From the NCBI GenBank assembly GCA_963930775.1, contig OZ005689.1, forward strand, positions 24,612,058-24,676,057: a stretch of 64,000 nt of DNA. Direction: 5' to 3'. The translations under genes were made by a program, and so were the position numbers. The notes under the pieces are model-generated. The model worked only from the letters and a program-made list of their open reading frames with translations, made no database searches and was not told the origin of the DNA. Below, in pieces: positions 57,065 to 64,000 of the stretch. The DNA comes from Cliona cf. orientalis. Its lineage: Eukaryota; Porifera; Demospongiae; Clionaida; Clionaidae. Positions within the stretch are counted from its first letter, which is position 1. Every line of letters starts with the position of its first letter.

Positions 57065-58036
57065 ATGTGTAGACCACACCCCTCACTAACTGCTCGAACT
57101 CACTTTGTAATGGCGATGTTCTCACTCCGCTCGAACGTCGAATCTACCACCAGACCATGACAAAGAGCAGACATCGCCTCTCACTTCGCTCGAGGCTCGG
57201 TGGCCTGCCAAGCAGGCCTGTCGAAATGGCGTCGCTTGCGCCACTCGCTCGAGCTTGAGAATGCATCTCTATGGCCCCTAGGCCCTGGCAACCTTGTTTG
57301 TGCACACAGCACAACAATTCTGATCAATCGTGAGTCTTTTGAACTTGTAGCTACGTAGGAGAACACATCTTTTATGCCCTCCAGGTTAGGACATGGACTA
57401 TATAAAAATATTGATCGTCTGAAAAATATTTTTCGTTGTATATACAAATGTATAGTATAACCACTGATATACTACAATAAGGTGTGGGTGTAGAAGCATT
57501 GGATACTAATGTCACACTGATCGTAAGTATTATAGGCACAGCTACAGTTCACAGAAGCACCTCTAATTAAAATTTGAGCAGGTCAAAGGATACCAGGTCT
57601 AGTGTTTACTCGAATGTGCACCCATGTATAGCTGCTCTTGAAATCTCAGCTCAAATGGCTAGTTTATGAGGACTAAACTTCGAATAATCTATGTAAGATC
57701 GATATGTGACCTGATAAACAACCGTAAAACTAAGCCTAACTAGCTTTATGCCACATTTCAGCACAAAATTAATGAACCATCGTGCACAGCTAGCGTTCAT
57801 AACTACGCCCACTTAATACTGCTGCAGTCAACAACACATGATGAAGTATTGCGGCCGCCCTTGCTCTGGATTGGTAACCATGCTTGAATATATAAGGCTG
57901 AAATCAATAGTAGCCGCTGCTACTATATATTCAAATTATGAAGATAGCGTGGGTAACTTACCTGGGCGTTCCTGTCGCGTCTATAAACATGATACTGATA
58001 CCTCGAATATGTAAGAATGTAAGGTGCACCGCCCAT
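57065..58036. other. no gene supported
   Basis: An 88-codon minus ORF (57181-57447) has no recognised domain. GC-richer segment with CTCGAGC motifs at 57120-57260. Confidence 0.4.
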
Positions 58037-58080
58037 GGGCCCTCTTTCGCGAGGGTATGGTACATACATACCGTATACAG

Positions 58081-58289
58081 TATAGCTGGAAATATTGGCG
58101 GGCATTAAATTTGGCGGTTGAGCCCAAAATCGCTATTGCAAGAATATTGGCGGATTTAAATTTGGCGGCTCGGTACGGGATCGCCATACGTATATATGCG
58201 AGTAGGAATTTTGGCGGATTTTAATTTGGCAGTTGTAATAGACCGCCAAACCGCCAAATATAATTCCCCGCCATATTTTCCGGCTATAC
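58081..58289. mobile_element. MITE, second copy of the 43106-43319 family
   Basis: Ends TATAGCTGGAAATATTGGCG and CATATTTTCCGGCTATA are inverted. The whole runs opposite to the first copy. Confidence 0.75.
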
Positions 58290-58895
58290 GGCTATATGTA
58301 TGTTTAGTTGCCATGCCATGTGCATTCTTGTGGTACCCTTTGACTCTCTGGCTAGCTAAGCTTGTATGCATGCACCCAAGTGAGCAAGTAACTTGCAGTG
58401 ATAATAGTGGACATGCAATATTGCTCAGTCTTGTGCCAAGGTTTTGCATCATAGTCCTTTGAGATGTTTGACGTTTTAAAAAGCTGGCTAATTTTCCCAA
58501 GAATTGGAGGCTAGTCTTGTGAAAGCAGTTGACTTGATGTCGTCACTGCCATGAGCTTGAACAACACTGCTATGCAAGCCTCATCCGATTCCCAGCCCTT
58601 AATATTGTAGTATACCCTTGCCCTCAACCTTTATTGTATGACATGTATGTAGCTAATGGAATGCAATGCATCAAATTAAGGATTTTGTGCTCTAGAGAGC
58701 TCTAGTTAAGGTCTTAAATATATATATCCTATTATAACACACCTTCCCCTAGTGCTTGACTAATTCATTAATTAATGCAGCTTGAGGGACTTCTTGATGT
58801 CATGTCATATTACATGGTGTGTTGGTAGGTCACATGACCAGTCTATGCATGCTCATAATTATGGAATCCAAGATAAAGACTCTAGAGTTAGAATA

Positions 58896-59782
58896 GCCTC
58901 AAACCCAGGCTCACTTTCGGGGGGAGGGGAAAGAGAGCCTGGTACACTGTCTGCGCATGCACAAAATTTACGGAGCAATTTCTAGTATAATTTACCAGAC
59001 ACTATCGCTACCACGCAGTCGGACACATACGGATAAGGCATGCTAAGCAGTCATGGTTTCATCTAGTGACAAAAACTTGCGGTGGAAGCACGATAAATGA
59101 GTGGGCGTATTCAGCACTCCAAGTTCCTTGGGATGTATTTTAGGAGAATTTCTTTAATTCCTCCAGATGGTTTCGGGTAATTTTTGATCAAAAACAAATG
59201 CTAGTGATTTGTATTATGATGCTTAATTAAACTTTTTAGGGGGGGAAGCTAGGGAGTTTGGAGGGGAGGCTTCCCCCTGTCCCCCCCCCCCTCCCACTGG
59301 ATGAAACCTGGCAGTCGAAGTTGGTGAAGCTTCAAGACTCTATATGTCTAATGACTGTTGTATAGAAGACTTATTCACTCTCATTTCACTTTAAGCAAAC
59401 CTTTATGAGCTTTCAAAGACCTGACGAAGTCCCTTCATTGCCATTGGACAACCACTTGACAATGTATCGACAGTCCCGGTTATTCACCAAAACAACTTTC
59501 ACTAAAAGTGAGTAGAACTCCTCGTAGCTTCTTTATTCTTCCTCTATCAATGTTGCTCGCTTGTGATAGCTAGACTTGTTGCAACAAGTGTCCTTAGCCT
59601 GAACAGCGGCCAACATAGACGATTTTTAGGCATACTTATGGGGTCAAGGTTCACGTTTACAGACTGATAAACGGACAAAAATACGAATTCCCAGGATTTC
59701 TTGGAATTTTGGCTCATGTACATGTGCAGACAGTGTGTATCAGGCTCTCCCCTCCCCCCGAAAGTGAGCCTGGGTTAGAGGC
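58896..59782. mobile_element. TIR element with a nested 6-bp-TSD element
   Basis: Ends GCCTC(A/T)AACCCAGGCTCACT and TTTCGGGGGGAGGGGA are inverted over about 60 bp. Flanks TAGAGTTAGAA / TAGAGTTAAAA form an imperfect 10-11 bp direct repeat. The element at 59053-59310 is inserted inside. Confidence 0.75.
59053..59310. mobile_element. non-autonomous element, 258 bp, 6-bp target duplication GCAGTC
   Basis: Second copy of 51492-51758. GCAGTC lies directly outside both ends (59047-59052, 59311-59316). Ends ATGGTTTCATCTAGTG / CACTGGATGAAACCTG. Confidence 0.82.
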
Positions 59783-60057
59783 TAGAGTTAAAACTACTGT
59801 TTACTGAACTTGTGTAATTTTATTTTATTTTGTTGATTCTCATTGACATAGAAATGCATTGTTTAATGTGTTTTGAAGTTGAAGAGTGGACTGTAGATGT
59901 CAAGAACCATACATACATGTATTACATGTATCTTTCCTCGCCAGAAGCATCATTAGCACTTTAACCAGCAATTTGGTGGAGTATTTCCTACACCAACCGG
60001 AACACCCAAAATATCATTTCTTATGAGTTAATGACCTAGTTTTTTTTGTTTTTTTTT

Positions 60058-60091
60058 GGGGGGGGGGGGGGGGGGGGGTGGGGGGGGGGCT
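60058..60091 (+). repeat. poly-G tract
   Basis: Over 30 guanines with one thymine interruption, preceded by poly-T. Potential G-quadruplex; the assembled length may be inaccurate. Confidence 0.85.
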
Positions 60092-60253
60092 CTATTCTAC
60101 GCAGGAATACATGTATTTTGCCAAAATTTACAGCCCCTATGAGGTACATGTAGTATCATACTAGCTAGTCTATCCCTCCAAGACAAATTAAGAATGTACC
60201 CCTCTCTCTTCAATGGTATTACTGTGATAATAGAATCAAGCTTTAAGTTATAT

Positions 60254-60578
60254 TTACAGGATGGGTTCCTATATGATAGTTAGATGTTGGTTTCGCATAT
60301 TTAGAAGCCATTTCGTAAATACCGTATTTCCTCAATCAGACGCTGTGGCTACTATTAATTTCAGCTTTGCTGGAGTGCAGCTACTAATCGAGGGTGGCCT
60401 TTATTTGAGGAAATACGGTATGCGAAACCAACATCTAACTATTTTGGTAGCAGTCACTACTGACCCGTTAACATACTAATGACCCTCTATCACCCCTAAC
60501 TATCCCACAATTTGTGGTTGAAGATTATGTTGCTATGGTAACTGCTACCAAACTAGTATAGAGCCCATCCTGTAACTG
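60254..60578. mobile_element. nested inverted-repeat element
   Basis: Outer ends TTACAGGATGGGTTC and GAGCCCATCCTGTAA. Middle arms ATAGTTAGATGTTGGTTTCG (60276-60299) pair perfectly with 60419-60442. Inner MITE 60320-60420 with ends TACCGTATTTCCTCAA / TTGAGGAAATACGGTA. Confidence 0.75.
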
Positions 60579-60989
60579 ACTTGTAGTATGTTAACCACTA
60601 ATGAACTCATGTTTGACTAATAGCTTTAAAAGTATTTTCAGTCCCTGCACAGTAGATAGCTAGAATATACATGTACAGTTGATTGTTATAGCATGAAATG
60701 TATGCTAGCTTATCTTCCCTGGAAACTACCCATTTTCTAGTGCATCATGTACCTCACTGTGTACGTAGCTAGTTTAATATTACACACAAAAACTGGGTGG
60801 TGTGCAACATTAAAAAACTGGCAATTGGCTTTAAGATCCTCTAAACAATTGCTATCTAACCTGGCACTGTTGTCCTTAGCCTGTTACTACAGTAGGCACT
60901 GCTCCTACTAGGACATTCTGCATCACATAAGGCTGCATTACACTGCTTCCTCCAGGTTTATGCATGCATAAGCATTTTTGATAGTCACT

Positions 60990-61145
60990 GGCAGCATGCA
61001 AAATACTGAATTCAAACAGCTAGGCTAGTATACTGACATTTATCCACATTTTTAGCTCAAAGCCATCCATAGAAAGTTCCTAGCGGCATGCAAAATATTA
61101 ACCTGAATAGCTAGGCTAGTACTCAGGTAGCTCAAAGCCAGCCTA
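60990..61145 (+). repeat. imperfect tandem duplication, ~90 bp
   Basis: GGCATGCAAAATA(C/T)T and AGCTAGGCTAGTA plus TAGCTCAAAGCCA occur twice. Confidence 0.65.
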
Positions 61146-61324
61146 AACTTCCAGGTTGTTGCCTGCTACTTTTCTGAATTCAAAATCAATTATTCTAGTG
61201 ACCAATTAACATTTTGAGGTCGGTATAGTGTAGCTTGTGTGTACTGCTCTGTTTATACTGTACACAGCTATACTGTACCAGAGAGAATATAGGTATACCT
61301 ATCTCCTAGATAACATAATTTATT

Positions 61325-62775
61325 AGATGTTACTAGGTAACTAGTGACAGAATATTCTCCAATACAGAGCAACATCAATATTATACAGGTTCATGTTAGT
61401 GTACACAGTGACACAATGGGCAACATGCTCAATGTAAAAGAATGGGTACTAATTAAATTCCTATGTCTTTGGGCCAATACAAGACAGATGCCTGCCATAT
61501 AACTATAACTTACAAGACAGATGCCTGCCATATAACTAACTTATAGTGTACCATATTGCTCACTGCACAGCCATGCTAAAAAAATTAATGAATTTTGTTC
61601 AGAGTGCACATAAATTACATGCAGATTTATCAGCTGACTGCCCATAATTATCCCTTAACCACATTGTTGCATGTAGCTGGCCACATTACAAACCAATGGG
61701 CAGTTCAAGCAGACCACCATACATAAAACAGTGGGTGCACTTTGAGTAACCACAGGGACTGTTAATGTTGCATAATAGTTATCTGACATGTATGGTCAAT
61801 GCACCCCAATTACTGTCAGATAACTATTTTGTTGGTGTACAGAATCAATAATTTTATGATAAGTAGATGAGGACCTGATGCCATTGGGGTAGGAAACTTA
61901 TATAAGTATACGGTAGAGTTAGAAAATTTGAGGGGGAAATCCAAGGCACCCCACCACCTCTATTATTGCCACTAATTTTCAGCGCATACATGTAGTTGAC
62001 TGTTTACAGACAGGCTTCATTGTAATACCTTGTACAATGAAGCCTGTCTGTAAACAGTCAACTACTTATAAACGTATATAACTAGGGCCATTGGTTACAA
62101 CTAATATACAAAAAGTTCCAGAGCCTAAAGAAGTAGACTACTCCAGCTCCTGCATGAACACCCGGGATTCGTGAGTTAATCCCTACAAAATTATGTAGTA
62201 GCCAGTAACAGTACTGACTGGAGATTCTGTTAATTTCCCTGAATGTGTAATTATGGTCATATATGCATGCTGCCCATGTCCATGAGCCACTTAGGTGGGT
62301 AGGGAGAGTTTCCATGGAACAAAAGAGCTTTTCAACCTACCACCCCTAGTTCTCAAGGCTAGGCACCTATTGCTTAAATTAGATTTGCCTGAGCAGGCAT
62401 TGGGATGGTTTCCCCTTAGGTTTGGATTGGTAGTAGAAGATAAACCTACTGAATTTTCATGTATGCGCTGAAAATTAGTGGCAAAGCCTCTCTTGTATCC
62501 CATCATGCATCCCACATAAGGCATGTAAACACAACTTCAAAGGCATTGATGCCTTATGTGGGATGCATGAAGGGCCAATACAAGACAGTGGCTGCCATAT
62601 AACTGACTTGTTAAATGTTGACAGGAATTTAATTAGTACCTATTCTTTTACATTGAGCATGTTGCCCACAGTGTCACTGTGTACACTAACATGAACCTGT
62701 TTGAGACTATAATATTGATGTTGCTCTGTATTGGAGAATATTCTGTCACTAGTTACCCAGGTAACATCTAACAAT
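61325..62775. mobile_element. large foldback element with ~145 bp inverted arms
   Basis: 61325-61470 (GTTACTAGGTAACTAGTGACAG ... CAACATGCTCAATGTAAAAG) is the reverse complement of about 62625-62772 with few differences. Inside lie a perfect 33-bp-arm hairpin (61992-62065), a 27-bp inverted pair (61966-61992 with 62458-62484), and a 22-bp pair (62503-62524 with 62549-62570). No coding sequence recognised. Confidence 0.75.
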
Positions 62776-63756
62776 GTGGTATACAAGAGAGGCATTGTCC
62801 AATATTTGCTAGCATAATATTATGATCCCATATTTTTAAAATCTTCTAATTAATCAGCACCTTTACCTAATGATTGAAAATAGTCTTTAATTTTCTGCAA
62901 AGATTGTCACGTGTATACCGTACTTTCCTGGTACTGAGTATAAGCACATGCACTAGCTTCCATCTCCACAAGAAAAAAATCTGTGCTTACAATAGCGAAG
63001 TGCATCTAAGAGCAAGATGCGCCTAACTAAAAATACCTATACATCCGAGTACACATGCACGTTTGTGGGCATATTTAAGGGGTGTGGCCAGTTGCAGGAT
63101 TGATTGCACTATCACTTACGCTGCACGTTGTTGTATTCCGATATGCTTGAAATTAAGCTCAATGCTTAAAAAGCCCGAGAATTGACAGTAGCCATCGAAT
63201 TTCAACTAACTCAAAAGCCTGGAACCATGAACTACGTAGCAAGCACATGCCAGATATGGAGATCAAGGGTCACGCTAGCATGTACTTATTAGCGAATATA
63301 TGCTTATAAAATGAAATACACCTAATAGCGAGATATGCTACGAATGGGAATTAGTAGACTGGACTGCACATATGGATGCAATGTTGATTAATTATTAATC
63401 TCTAAAATTCGGTGAAGCTCAAGCAATAATAATTATTTCATGCTGAATTTTAGAAGTATAGTAATACACAACTTCTTTATCTGTGGATAAACTTGGTACA
63501 GTTTCACATAGGTTATTGCCAGCTGGTACATTCCTGATGGTGGGAGGATTGGGTTGCCCCCTCTACTCTCTATACTCTGTACTCACAGTGAAATTGTAGT
63601 TGAGTAGTAGCTAGCAAAATTTGATCCACATTACATAATATGTTGTTCAGCTGATAGCACTATTAACAGCACAATCTAACATGACTATAATATTCAGTGC
63701 TAAGGCCAAGGGATGAGGCTAAATTTGCATGCTATGAAGTTTCAAAATCATTGTTA
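62776..63756. other. no gene; degenerate TAAGCGA-type repeats
   Basis: Segments such as GCAAGATGCGCCTAA (about 63012) and ATTAGCGAATATATGC (about 63288) resemble a block at 51270-51300 and, loosely, the TAAGCGCA ends of the MITEs. Too weak to define an element. Confidence 0.35.
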
Positions 63757-64000
63757 AGGTACCATTTAATTGCGTGGGTGGATATATCCCCAAATTGCCC
63801 CAGAAGCGCTGATATAAGTCTCTTTTAGCCGCTTACCCTTTGCTGAGCATTTTTAGCGTTGTAGGAGACCTGAATGACTCAGTTTGGTATCCGCTGTTGG
63901 TCGTCAATTTTAAGGTCAAAGGTCGTGCTTTCAGCCCCACCCCTTCCAAATGCGCATGCATCAGCCCCTCCCCTGTTCATCTGCGCATGCGCATATCGTC
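63757..64000 (+). repeat. uninterrupted copy of the host repeat (piggyBac empty site), partial at window edge
   Basis: Matches 27937-28076 up to its end and 41225-41330 from its start, joined through a single TTAA at 63910-63913. Confidence 0.8.

Overview
This window looks like nuclear DNA of an early-branching animal, most likely a sponge (a cnidarian is the main alternative). Coding stretches are split by short GT-AG introns, the DNA is AT-rich and full of small inverted-repeat elements, and the transposase families are those common in sponge and cnidarian genomes: YqaJ/SWIM, MULE with SWIM, KDZ/HMGXB3-like, piggyBac, hAT and Ty3/gypsy. I found no convincing conserved housekeeping gene. No prokaryotic operon, CRISPR array, rRNA or tRNA was recognised. 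All exon limits come from reading splice sites and phases by eye.

Layout. 0-1 kb: a partial SWIM/YqaJ gene with one in-frame stop. 1.9-2.4 kb: a TA-flanked MITE. 2.9-8.1 kb: a decayed Ty3/gypsy element whose 3' part is inverted, inside inverted flanks. 9.1-9.7 kb: two exons of an unknown gene. 10.0-16.1 kb: a broken multi-exon transposon gene (DUF7869-like) with a 2.6 kb hAT element inside one of its introns. 16.5-18.3 kb: isolated exons and a 54-codon spliced ORF.

18.4-24.7 kb: a 6.3 kb TIR element flanked by TTA, carrying one intact seven-exon gene (1,600 codons, C-terminal PHD finger). 25.2-27.9 kb: a piggyBac gene on the minus strand with a C-terminal frameshift. 28.08-41.22 kb: a second piggyBac element with TTAA ends. 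Its coding exon is interrupted by a 10 kb TIR element (29.14-39.18 kb) that carries two divergent genes: an intact 539-codon DUF3987/P-loop gene (minus) and a nearly intact KDZ-type transposase (plus). The host repeat that received this piggyBac occurs again, uninterrupted and with a single TTAA, at the right edge of the window.

41.5-49.5 kb: a Mutator-like element with ~90 bp TIRs and an exact 9-bp target duplication; its transposase gene has several frameshifts. 49.5-64 kb: no gene I can support. It holds MITEs, foldback elements, a field of ATGCATGT palindromes and nested inverted repeats.

The genes act mainly as separate selfish elements. The two genes of the 10 kb element probably work together, because they share one short intergenic region and the same TIRs. 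The nesting gives a relative order: host repeat, then piggyBac, then the KDZ-bearing element, then a small element within the intron of its accessory gene.
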